Positions 1 to 5,840 of a stretch of 5,851 nucleotides of DNA are shown in pieces. Numbering within the stretch: the stretch's first letter is position 1; every line of letters begins with the position of its first letter. Position numbers and translations under genes: made by a program. The notes beneath the pieces were generated by a model. The model did not search any database, was not told the origin of the DNA, and saw only the letters and a list, made by a program, of their open reading frames with translations. The stretch comes from SZUA-217 sp034658975 (lineage in GTDB: Bacteria > Actinomycetota > Acidimicrobiia > Spongiisociales > ZC4RG35). The DNA lies in assembly GCA_034658975.1 (NCBI GenBank), contig JAYEGJ010000151.1:1-5851 (forward strand). The letters are read 5' to 3'.

Positions 1-166
1 CGGAGTCGGTGTCGAACACCGACCGCATAGCAAACAAGCCCGTGTCGATGTCGCTGAATTGAGCGCTCTCGACGATGTTTGCCCCGGCTTCAAGTAGGCC
101 CCCCGTCACCGAATTGACGATGCCGGGCCGATCAGGGCATCTCAGGTTGAGCACGTACCGTCTCAC
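1..166 (-). CDS. purU: Formyltetrahydrofolate deformylase, N-terminal fragment (ACT domain)
   Basis: Reading leftwards from a GTG at 166-164 gives 55 codons that run off the window edge, so the gene is 3'-truncated here. The product begins VRRYVLNLRCPDRPGIV. Further on come GANIVESAQFSDIDTG (residues 28-43) and FAMRSVFD (45-52). This is the N-terminal ACT domain typical of PurU, whose members start with a CPDRPGIV motif and carry a conserved Q-F-D/S-D-x-D/E-T-G stretch. PurU hydrolyses 10-formyltetrahydrofolate to formate and tetrahydrofolate in the cytoplasm, balancing one-carbon pools; the ACT domain is the regulatory part and the catalytic formyltransferase-like domain would lie outside the window. 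The start is chosen by alignment with the family N-terminus. A TTG lies one codon upstream, the frame is open back to a TGA at 253-251, and I see no clear Shine-Dalgarno. The preceding 228 bp hold repeat copy 1, so transcription with the Nfu-like gene is uncertain. Confidence 0.88.
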   Translation of the reverse strand, partial: MRRYVLNLRCPDRPGIVNSVTGGLLEAGANIVESAQFSDIDTGLFAMRSVFDTDS

Positions 167-225
167 CAACGGTATGTCAGCGGATTTCGGCCACCGGCGC
201 CAATTCCGACGACTGCACCGCCCTG

Positions 226-340
226 GGAGTCTGCTGAGTAATGCCGTTGCTCAGATCGGCGGCCAGACGCGCCAGTCGCAGGGACGAGGCTTCGCCACTC
301 CCATGTCGGAATGGTGAAGCCGAGGACACCTCGAGCGACG
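226..340 (+). repeat. Interspersed repeat, copy 1
   Basis: This segment recurs at 5726-5840 in the same orientation. Over 226-330 the copies match at 97 of 105 positions with no gaps; over 331-340 identity falls to 6 of 10, and outside it there is no match. Bases 239-280 are identical in both copies. Parts, in order: a short stem-loop (234-254, CTGAGTAA / TTGCTCAG with one G-T pair), a tandem 9-mer (GCCAGACGC at 262-270 then GCCAGTCGC at 271-279), and a long stem-loop (288-321). It lies between the stop of the Nfu-like gene and the purU start. No reading frame has both a good start and protein-like content in the two copies. I do not recognise the family. It has no recombinase and no terminal inverted repeats, so a REP-like intergenic repeat is the simplest description. 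Confidence 0.85.
288..321. other. 14-bp stem-loop inside repeat copy 1
   Basis: Arms GGCTTCGCCACTCC (288-301) and GGAATGGTGAAGCC (308-321) pair over 14 positions with one C-A mismatch and one G-T pair, closing a six-base loop (302-307, CATGTC). The reverse strand folds equally well. No T-run follows on either side, so a classic intrinsic terminator is not supported. A bidirectional U-less terminator, an RNA stability element or a DNA-level hairpin all remain possible. Confidence 0.7.
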
Positions 341-394
341 TCGAGTACCGGAGAGACCCGGCAGTCATTTGTAAGACGGGCCGCAAACGATGTA

Positions 395-706
395 CTAGTT
401 GGGGCTCTCCGCCGGGTAGAAGAGGAAGAACTCCTCGATGGCGCGCTGCACCGCGGCAAGATGAGTGTCACTCCATGCAAGGACGCTGCCCACCGTAACG
501 GTGTTCGACGCAACGTAGATGTGCCTCAGGCCCTCTTCGGAGGCATAGAGATGGGCGGCAAGTTTGGCCGGGACGCCCTCGCCGGCTTCAGCATCGGCGG
601 GCGACTCGAATCTGACCCCTTCTACCCCGGTGAAGCTGCGGTCGGTTACGAAGACTGCGATGTCGTCAAACATCACCGGATGTTGGACGGCGATACGTTG
701 ACCCAA
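395..706 (-). CDS. Stand-alone Nfu/NifU N-terminal-domain-like small protein
   Basis: The frame encodes 103 residues with protein-like composition. It starts at TTG 706 (stop codon just upstream at 715-713), preceded by GAGGA about five bases away; a GTG at 676 and an ATG at 673 are alternatives but lack a ribosome binding site. From residue 31 the pattern FESPADAEAGEGVPAKLA, then LYASEEGLRHIYVASNTVTV (53-72), then AWSD..LAAVQRAIEEFF (77-94) follows the layout of the Nfu N-terminal domain: a residue-rich DAEEA helix, a 'gV..vff...fiTVt' strand pair, then a W-containing C-terminal helix. In Nfu proteins this domain precedes a CxxC NifU domain that carries Fe-S clusters. Here that domain is absent and the protein has no cysteine, so it cannot itself hold a cluster by that route. 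The family match is from memory of the pattern, not a search. It sits 123 bp after the oxidase on the same strand; its role is unknown. Confidence 0.68.
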   Translation of the reverse strand: MGQRIAVQHPVMFDDIAVFVTDRSFTGVEGVRFESPADAEAGEGVPAKLAAHLYASEEGLRHIYVASNTVTVGSVLAWSDTHLAAVQRAIEEFFLFYPAESPN

Positions 707-735
707 TGTTCCTCACACGGCTGCGGAAGGTGGGG

Positions 736-741
736 ATACTA
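736..741 (-). promoter_or_regulatory. Possible -10 box for the Nfu-like gene
   Basis: On the minus strand bases 741-736 read TAGTAT, which keeps the T-A...A-T positions of a -10 hexamer. Initiation six to seven bases downstream would give a leader of roughly 23 bases containing the GAGGA before TTG 706, which fits the chosen start. No convincing -35 is seen at the expected distance. Confidence 0.28.
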
Positions 742-744
742 GCG

Positions 745-776
745 AGAACCCAGGGCGAACCGTTCTGGGTAGTTCT
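745..776 (-). other. Stem-loop after the oxidase gene, possible terminator
   Basis: AGAA CCCAG (745-753) pairs with CTGGG TTCT (765-769 and 773-776), with a three-base bulge (TAG, 770-772) and an 11-base loop. It begins 54 bases after the oxidase stop. No U-tract follows on the minus strand, so it is at best a weak or U-less terminator. It lies just upstream of the candidate -10 of the Nfu-like gene and could instead be a binding site. Confidence 0.3.
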
Positions 777-829
777 ACTGTGAACACCTCTCCCGAGCAG
801 GACCACCACGCCGAGCTGATCCAGCAACC

Positions 830-2191
830 TCAGTCGGGTGGGATGTTGTAGTTGCTGCTGAACAGGTTGGTCGGGTCCCACGTCCGTTTCAGTTCGACGA
901 GTCGCCCGAAGTTGGCCCCATATGCAGCCGGTATACGCTCTGTCTCGTCGTCGGCGATGAGGTTGACGTAGACGCCTCCGGTGGCATGCGGCGCCATGGC
1001 GTCATGAAACTCCGTTGCCCATCGGAGCACCGCCTCGTCCTCGGCGGCGTCCATCCATCCGGCGATGATGTGAAAGCCATATGTCGTCGCTCTGCCTGCA
1101 TAGGGCGTGGCCGCCGGGTCGACCCGGCCGACCGCCCCACCGAGGGGGTCGAAGTAGGCGGCAGTCAGCGCACCGGTCATCTGAGGCACGAACTCGACCA
1201 TGGTGTCGATCGCTCCGTCCGACAGTGCCCTCAGATCATGCGCCTTGGATGTGTAACGCTGACCCTTGGGCAGGTTGGCGTCGAACGCCGTCTGAGTGTC
1301 GACGTATGCGCTCGCTCCCACGAAGTCCAGGATCGGCTCACCCAACTCCCGAAGCGGTTGCACGAAGTCGATCGCCTTGGGGTCCTGGTGACAGAAGACG
1401 AAGTCGAGAACGGGCTGTCCGTGGGTCTCCTCCGGGAACAAATCGATCGGAGGAACCCGGAAGCAGAACGGATAGCACTGGAACTCGTCGGGAGCCTCAT
1501 TCATGAACTCCCTGAAGAACCGGAGGTGGGCGCCTGCCTCGTCAAACGGATGGATGATCTGTCCGGACAACACCTGAGGACCGACTTCATGCAGCTTGAG
1601 TTCGAGGCTGGTGACAACACCGAAGTTCCCGCCTCCTCCACGGATCGCCCAGAAGAGATCGGCGTTCTCGTCGGCTGCGGCTCGAAGCACCCGACCGTCT
1701 GCGGTCACCACCTCTGCCGAGATCACGTTGTCGAGCGTGAGGCCGTACTTACGGGTGAGATAGCCGGCACCACCCCCGAGAGCGGCTCCGATCACCCCCA
1801 CCGAGGAGACGGTCGGCGAAGGCGTAGCAAGGCCATACATCTGAGTCGCAGCGTCCATCTCTGCGCAAGTGATCCCACCCTCGACCGTCACGGTCCGCGC
1901 TTCGGGGTCCACACGTACAGACTTCATGAGTGACAGGTCGACGAGGAGACCACCATCCGCAACACAGTTGGCCGCGTAGGAATGCCCTCCGCCTTTGACC
2001 GACAGAGTCGAACCGTGTTCACGGGCGAAGCCGAGCGCAGCCTTCACATCAGCACTGCTCTTGCATCGAGCGATGACGTCGGGACTGCGATCGAATCTCG
2101 CATTCCACAGGGCCCGAGCATCCTCGAAGCCGTCATCACCTGACTCGAGCAGATCACCCTCGAGAATCGATTCCAGTTCCGAAACACTCAC
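830..2191 (-). CDS. FAD-linked oxidase, 6-HDNO / berberine-bridge-enzyme type
   Basis: Complete, 453 residues, usual length for the family. GTG start at 2191, with AAGGGGAA six bases upstream fixing it; stop TGA at 832-830. Residues ~35-205 form the PCMH-type FAD-binding domain: GGGHSYA (67-73) with His70 as the expected 8-alpha-linked FAD ligand, then VGVIGAALGGGAGYLTRKYG (131-150), and LFWAIRGGGGNFGVVTSLEL (179-198). The C-terminus (424-452, YGANFGRLVELKRTWDP... FSSNYNIPP) is the BBE motif. The second covalent FAD link of bicovalent members uses a Cys three residues before VGV; here that position is Val128, so a single His link is predicted, as in 6-hydroxy-D-nicotine oxidase. No signal peptide is seen; presumably cytoplasmic. 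Such enzymes oxidise amines, alcohols or sugars with O2, giving H2O2. The substrate cannot be read from sequence. It is divergent from the SARP-type regulator, which makes a specialised or catabolic pathway more likely than core metabolism. Confidence 0.93.
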   Translation of the reverse strand: MSVSELESILEGDLLESGDDGFEDARALWNARFDRSPDVIARCKSSADVKAALGFAREHGSTLSVKGGGHSYAANCVADGGLLVDLSLMKSVRVDPEARTVTVEGGITCAEMDAATQMYGLATPSPTVSSVGVIGAALGGGAGYLTRKYGLTLDNVISAEVVTADGRVLRAAADENADLFWAIRGGGGNFGVVTSLELKLHEVGPQVLSGQIIHPFDEAGAHLRFFREFMNEAPDEFQCYPFCFRVPPIDLFPEETHGQPVLDFVFCHQDPKAIDFVQPLRELGEPILDFVGASAYVDTQTAFDANLPKGQRYTSKAHDLRALSDGAIDTMVEFVPQMTGALTAAYFDPLGGAVGRVDPAATPYAGRATTYGFHIIAGWMDAAEDEAVLRWATEFHDAMAPHATGGVYVNLIADDETERIPAAYGANFGRLVELKRTWDPTNLFSSNYNIPPD

Positions 2192-2238
2192 GAGATTCCC
2201 CTTCGGTTGTCTCCGGCACCTGTCGGGAAGCTACTCAC

Positions 2239-2263
2239 ACCAGACCCACCACGGGTCTTTGGT
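2239..2263. promoter_or_regulatory. Dyad in the divergent control region, possible operator
   Basis: AGACCC (2242-2247) and GGGTCT (2253-2258) form a perfect six-base inverted repeat around ACCAC. The flanking ACC (2239-2241) and GGT (2261-2263) extend it if two bases are bulged. It lies 51-67 bases upstream of the oxidase GTG, where an operator or promoter-proximal site would sit. No T-run follows, and both genes point away from it, so a terminator is unlikely. A minus-strand TAGCTT at 2233-2228 could be a -10, but it has no -35 partner. Confidence 0.3.
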
Positions 2264-2327
2264 TCGCGGATCTCCATCGTCTCTCTCCTCTTGTTGGACT
2301 GGCTTTGGTGACGATTCGACACTGCAC

Positions 2328-2368
2328 CGCTAAACGGACGCTGAACGCCGACCCTGCGCCGCTAAATC
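2328..2368 (+). promoter_or_regulatory. Three phased direct repeats, candidate SARP binding site
   Basis: CGCTAAACG (2328-2336), CGCTGAACG (2339-2347) and CGCTAAATC (2360-2368) share the core CGCTRAA. Their starts are 11 and 21 bases apart, so all lie on about the same helix face. The outer two are part of a longer match, CTGCRCCGCTAAA (2322-2334 and 2354-2366). SARP regulators are known to bind direct heptamer repeats spaced by about one or two turns, with the last repeat about 8 bp before the -10. Here the last 9-mer ends 8 bases before CAGAAT (2377-2382). This suggests autoregulation by the gene just downstream; the protein-site pairing is inferred. Confidence 0.45.
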
Positions 2369-2376
2369 TCATTTGG

Positions 2377-2400
2377 CAGAATGCCCTTCAGAAACAGGGA
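2377..2400 (+). promoter_or_regulatory. Candidate -10 and ribosome binding site of the regulator gene
   Basis: CAGAAT (2377-2382) matches four of six bases of TATAAT. No TTGACA-like -35 lies 17 bases upstream, as expected for an activator-dependent promoter. Initiation near 2389 would leave a leader of about 20 bases containing AGGGA (2396-2400), eight bases before GTG 2409. This AGGGA, with GGAG at 2402-2405, is what favours GTG 2409 over the upstream TTG 2373. Confidence 0.4.
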
Positions 2401-2408
2401 CGGAGCGA

Positions 2409-5400
2409 GTGCAAATCGAGGTATTGGGGCCCATCCAGGCGCGTGACAGTGCCCAGATCGACCTGGATCGCCCATCACAGCGGCGTCTGCTGGCGATTCT
2501 CTCTCTAGACGCGGGACGACGCGTCAGTACCGATGCCTTGATCGACCGCTTCTGGCCCGAACAGGCTCCAGCAACGGCAAAGGCGGCTCTTCAGACTCAC
2601 GTTTCGGCCCTGCGCAGGCTTCTCGGGAATGGCACGATCGTCACCGAGGGTCACGGCTACCGACTCGACGCCGCTGCCGTGCATATCGACTCGTCCGAGT
2701 TCTTGGGACTGGCCACCGAGGCCAAGACGGCGGTGGATGGCCAGGAGTGGGACCCGGCCCGGGTGGCTGCGGAAGAGGCCCTCAACCTATGGCGGGGGCA
2801 GCCGTTCGGCGACTTGATTGACGATGACTTCGCCAGGCCGACCATCGCCAAGCTAAAAGAGACCCGCCTGGAGCTCCTGGAAATGCGGGCAGAAGCGCAC
2901 CTCGGACTGGGCCGCCCTGCCGACGCACTCCCCGACCTGGAGAGCCTCGTCATCGAGTATCCCCTCCGCGAGCGTCTTTGGGAACACCTGATGACTGCCC
3001 GCTACCGACTCGGCAGGCACACCGAAGCCCTGCACGCCTACCAGGAGGTATCTGGGCATCTGGGCGAGATGGGCCTGGAGCCGGGAGGGCGGCTCCGCCG
3101 CCTCGAAGAGCGGATTCTGCTCCACGACAAGACACTTACGCCTGCCCGGCACAACCTCCCTGTCGAGCTGAGTGATTTCATCGGGCGGGAAGGAGAGATG
3201 GACCAGACGCGCAAGCTGCTCTCCGCTCATCGGCTGGTGACTCTGACCGGGGCCGGCGGGTCCGGGAAGACCAGGCTCGCGGTCCAAGCTGCGAAGGGCC
3301 AGCTCGATCACTTTCCCGAGGGCGTCTGGTTGGTGGAACTCGCCGCCACGCAGGATTCGGATCTGGTACCGACGGAGATAGCCCGAGCCATGGGCCTGAA
3401 GCCGAAAGGCGAGGATGCCCTCGAAGTCATCGCGGAGGCCATAGCTTCGGAGAAGATCCTGATCATCCTCGACAATTGCGAACACCTCCTCGACGGCGCA
3501 GCCGCAACAGTTCAGCGACTCCTCCAGGCATCGACGGACTTGAAGATCCTTGCCACCAGCCGCGAACCGCTTCGAGTGCCCGGTGAGTCGAGCTACGAGA
3601 TCCCGGGATTGGCCTTCCCTACCGACGGCCCATCCGATCCGAAGGTGGCCCTGGAATATGAGGCCATTCGACTATTCGAGAGAAGAGCGGAACTGGCCAA
3701 CCCGGCGTTCGCTGTAGACGGACAGAACCTGTCGGCTGTGGTGAGCATCTGTGAGCGGCTCGACGGGATGCCACTCGCCATTGAGCTGGCCGCCGCCCGC
3801 ACCCGGTCGCTTGGTGTCGAGACCATCGCCGCTCGACTCGATGATCAGCTGCAACTGCTCACCAGGGGCTCATCAACCGCACCCCCACGCCAGCAGACCC
3901 TCCAGGCAACCATCGAATGGAGCTATCGGCTCCTCGATCCCAGCGAGCAGACCATTCTCAACCGGCTCAGTGTGTTCCGGGGTGGTTTCCAACTCGACGC
4001 CGCCGAGCAGGTGGTCTCCGGGGTGAGCCTTGCCCCAGGACAGGTGACAGCGATCGTCTCCGATCTCGTCGAGAAGTCATTGGTCACAACTTATGAGACC
4101 CGACTCGGGACCAGATATCGCCTTCTCGAGACCGTTCGCCGGTACGCCGATCTTCGGCTCCGGGAAGCAGGCGAAACCACAATCATCAACGACAGTCTCG
4201 TTCGGTGGTGTCTCACATGTATCGATGGCCTCTGGCAACGGGCCTTGGGTGGTGGCCAGGCCGATCTCATCCAGACACTCGGCTCCGAGAGCGACAACCT
4301 CCAGGCCGCTCTCGAGTGGTCGGCATCCAAGGGAGATGACCCTGCGGTCGTGGCGCTCTCACAGGCCCTGGGGTGGCATTGGTATTTCACGGGGCACCTC
4401 GACAATGCAGCCACGGCTTTGAGAACGGGGTTGGAAGCCGCCAGCGATAAACGCGACGAGGCACTCAACTTGACGCTATTGGCTCGCTCGCTCGCCTATT
4501 CGGAGGACATACCCGGGGCAATCTCTGTTGCCGAGTCCGCCCATCGACTGCTGCCCCACCTCGATTCAGCGCTCGCCAAGACTTGGGTCGTCTTCACGAC
4601 CCTGCTCGGTCAATTCATGTCTGTTGAGACCGATCCAGGCGCGATGCTGCCACTGGCCGCCGAGGCCGCCGACCTCGCCCTGGGTGAGGGCGACATCTAC
4701 GCAGAGATTCTCGCCCGACAGATCATGGCCGACGCCTACTGCTGGAACGGGCGCACCGAAGAAGGCCTGGAACAACAACGGATCGCCATCGACCAGGCCG
4801 TCTCCACCGGGGATGAGACGACTATCGACCGAACCTATGGACTCTCCATCTACAACTTCATGCTGGATCCGGTCGCCCGCCGCACCGAGCCTCTCCGTGT
4901 CATCGAGGATTGGATGTCCCTCGTTCCGCAGGATGTAGACAGCGGGATGTCGACCGCAACCGACTGGATCCCCTGGGTGTACATACAGGCCGGTGACTTC
5001 GACCGCGCCGACGAAGCCGCCGCCCGGATGGGGAACCGAACCCTCGAGGGTTACAACAGGACCATCTACTTGATGGTTCGCTCGAGCATGTCCTGGGTGA
5101 GGGGGAACCTGAGGGAGGCGAGACAGGGCGTCGAGGAGCTGGAGAAGAGAGGTGTAAGCCCGCGCTGGGCCCACTCCTATTACCCGCTCGCAGCCGACAT
5201 CGCCGCCGACCGGGGACAACTCGACGATGCGAGAGAGGTCGCCGACGCCTATCTCGAGATGAGCGTCCACTCAACCGGCGAGGCGGCCAAACTCGGTGTG
5301 CTCAACCCGTTGGTCCGCGCCGAGGTAGACGCGGCCATCGAGACCGGGTCGAATGAGCATGTGGAACAGGCCCAGCATTCCCTTGCCCAAATGCATCGCA

Positions 5401-5741
5401 TCCTCGAAGAGCACCCGCCCCTGGTCGACTCGTGGACGTCGGTGATGACTCACACCCAGAACATCGCCTTTGCCGAGGCCGAGATGACCCGGATCACCGG
5501 CCCGAGTCCCGAGAGTTGGGCCGAGGCACTAGCGGTGGCTGACTATGCCTATTACCGGCTCTACGCCCGCTGGCGACTGGCGGAAGCGCTTCTCCAGTCT
5601 GGCGAACACCAAGAGGGCGCGAGCGAATTGAACGACGTGCATGTGGAGGTGGCCCGCATCGGCGCCCAACTGCTTCGCACCCGGGTGAAGAAGACGGGAC
5701 GGGACTACGGGGTTCGAGTCGGCCAGGAGTCTGCTGATTAA
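2409..5741 (+). CDS. AfsR/SARP-family regulator with BTAD, NB-ARC and TPR-like domains
   Basis: 1110 residues from GTG 2409 to TAA 5741. The start gives MQIEVLGPIQ, the normal opening of SARP proteins; a TTG at 2373 would add 12 unlikely residues. Order: OmpR-type winged helix (~1-88, with RRLLAILSLDAGRRVSTDAL and ALQTHVSALRRLL); bacterial transcriptional activator (BTAD) domain (~92-236, ending near GLEPGGRLRRLEERIL); linker with LSDFIGRE (254-261), the usual entry to the NB-ARC module; Walker A GAGGSGKT (281-288); Walker B LIILDNCEHL (351-360); ATSRE (382-386); GMPLAIELAAARTRSL (453-468); winged segment near LLETVRRYADLRLREAG (572-588); then helical TPR-like repeats to about residue 1090. 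STAND ATPases of this build act as nucleotide-driven switches, and AfsR-type members activate secondary-metabolism genes. No sensor domain names the signal. Targets are probably its own promoter and perhaps the divergent oxidase. The final residues ESAD and the stop codon lie inside repeat copy 2, so the tail may have been replaced by the repeat. Confidence 0.93.
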   Translation: MQIEVLGPIQARDSAQIDLDRPSQRRLLAILSLDAGRRVSTDALIDRFWPEQAPATAKAALQTHVSALRRLLGNGTIVTEGHGYRLDAAAVHIDSSEFLGLATEAKTAVDGQEWDPARVAAEEALNLWRGQPFGDLIDDDFARPTIAKLKETRLELLEMRAEAHLGLGRPADALPDLESLVIEYPLRERLWEHLMTARYRLGRHTEALHAYQEVSGHLGEMGLEPGGRLRRLEERILLHDKTLTPARHNLPVELSDFIGREGEMDQTRKLLSAHRLVTLTGAGGSGKTRLAVQAAKGQLDHFPEGVWLVELAATQDSDLVPTEIARAMGLKPKGEDALEVIAEAIASEKILIILDNCEHLLDGAAATVQRLLQASTDLKILATSREPLRVPGESSYEIPGLAFPTDGPSDPKVALEYEAIRLFERRAELANPAFAVDGQNLSAVVSICERLDGMPLAIELAAARTRSLGVETIAARLDDQLQLLTRGSSTAPPRQQTLQATIEWSYRLLDPSEQTILNRLSVFRGGFQLDAAEQVVSGVSLAPGQVTAIVSDLVEKSLVTTYETRLGTRYRLLETVRRYADLRLREAGETTIINDSLVRWCLTCIDGLWQRALGGGQADLIQTLGSESDNLQAALEWSASKGDDPAVVALSQALGWHWYFTGHLDNAATALRTGLEAASDKRDEALNLTLLARSLAYSEDIPGAISVAESAHRLLPHLDSALAKTWVVFTTLLGQFMSVETDPGAMLPLAAEAADLALGEGDIYAEILARQIMADAYCWNGRTEEGLEQQRIAIDQAVSTGDETTIDRTYGLSIYNFMLDPVARRTEPLRVIEDWMSLVPQDVDSGMSTATDWIPWVYIQAGDFDRADEAAARMGNRTLEGYNRTIYLMVRSSMSWVRGNLREARQGVEELEKRGVSPRWAHSYYPLAADIAADRGQLDDAREVADAYLEMSVHSTGEAAKLGVLNPLVRAEVDAAIETGSNEHVEQAQHSLAQMHRILEEHPPLVDSWTSVMTHTQNIAFAEAEMTRITGPSPESWAEALAVADYAYYRLYARWRLAEALLQSGEHQEGASELNDVHVEVARIGAQLLRTRVKKTGRDYGVRVGQESAD

Positions 5742-5840
5742 TGCCGTTGCTCAGATCGGCGGCCAGACGCGCCAGTCGCAAGGACGAGGTTTCGCCACTC
5801 CTGGTGCGGAATGGTGAAGCCGAGGACACCGCGAGTGGTG
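5726..5840 (+). repeat. Interspersed repeat, copy 2
   Basis: Second copy of the element at 226-340, exactly 5500 bp to the right, in the same orientation and without gaps. The first 16 bases are coding: they give the last residues and the TAA of the regulator gene. Copy 1 carries the same TAA in the equivalent place, after GAG instead of GAT. The tandem 9-mer (5762-5779) is unchanged. The small first stem-loop is weakened here by G-to-T at 5738, while the large one is kept. It occupies nearly all the sequence after the regulator stop; the last 11 bases of the window show nothing recognisable. Confidence 0.85.
5788..5821. other. 14-bp stem-loop inside repeat copy 2, just after the regulator gene
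   Basis: Arms GGTTTCGCCACTCC (5788-5801) and GGAATGGTGAAGCC (5808-5821) pair as in copy 1. The loop is TGGTGC (5802-5807), against CATGTC in copy 1. The C-to-T change at 5790 turns a C-G pair into a T-G wobble, so the fold survives. Lying 46 bases after the stop, it could end or stabilise the regulator transcript, but there is no U-tract. Confidence 0.65.

Noticed and set aside
226..340. A small protein encoded by the repeat (minus-strand frame with SLRLARLAADLSNGI)
   Set aside because: The frame is open in both copies, but it has no shared good start and ends differently in each. The few substitutions do not show a consistent synonymous pattern in that frame, and loop-concentrated changes fit RNA/DNA structure better.
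311..742. A 143-residue plus-strand open frame opposite the Nfu-like gene
   Set aside because: The minus-strand frame matches a known domain pattern and has a ribosome binding site; this frame shows neither.
986..1933. A 315-residue plus-strand open frame lying opposite the oxidase gene
   Set aside because: It is antisense to a gene with clear family motifs over its full length. Its translation is rich in R, H, D and G with no recognisable domain, as expected for a mirror frame in high-G+C DNA.
2373..2408. TTG 2373 as start of the regulator
   Set aside because: It would put 12 atypical residues before the canonical SARP opening and overlap the candidate -10. GTG 2409 has AGGGA eight bases upstream.
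4566..5270. A 234-residue minus-strand open frame opposite the regulator
   Set aside because: It mirrors the TPR-like part of the regulator, has no domain or ribosome binding site, and owes its openness to codon bias.
226..5840. Composite transposon or integron cassette array
   Set aside because: The copies are direct, have no terminal inverted repeats or transposase/integrase nearby, and lack paired RYYYAAC / GTTRRRY core sites expected of attC.
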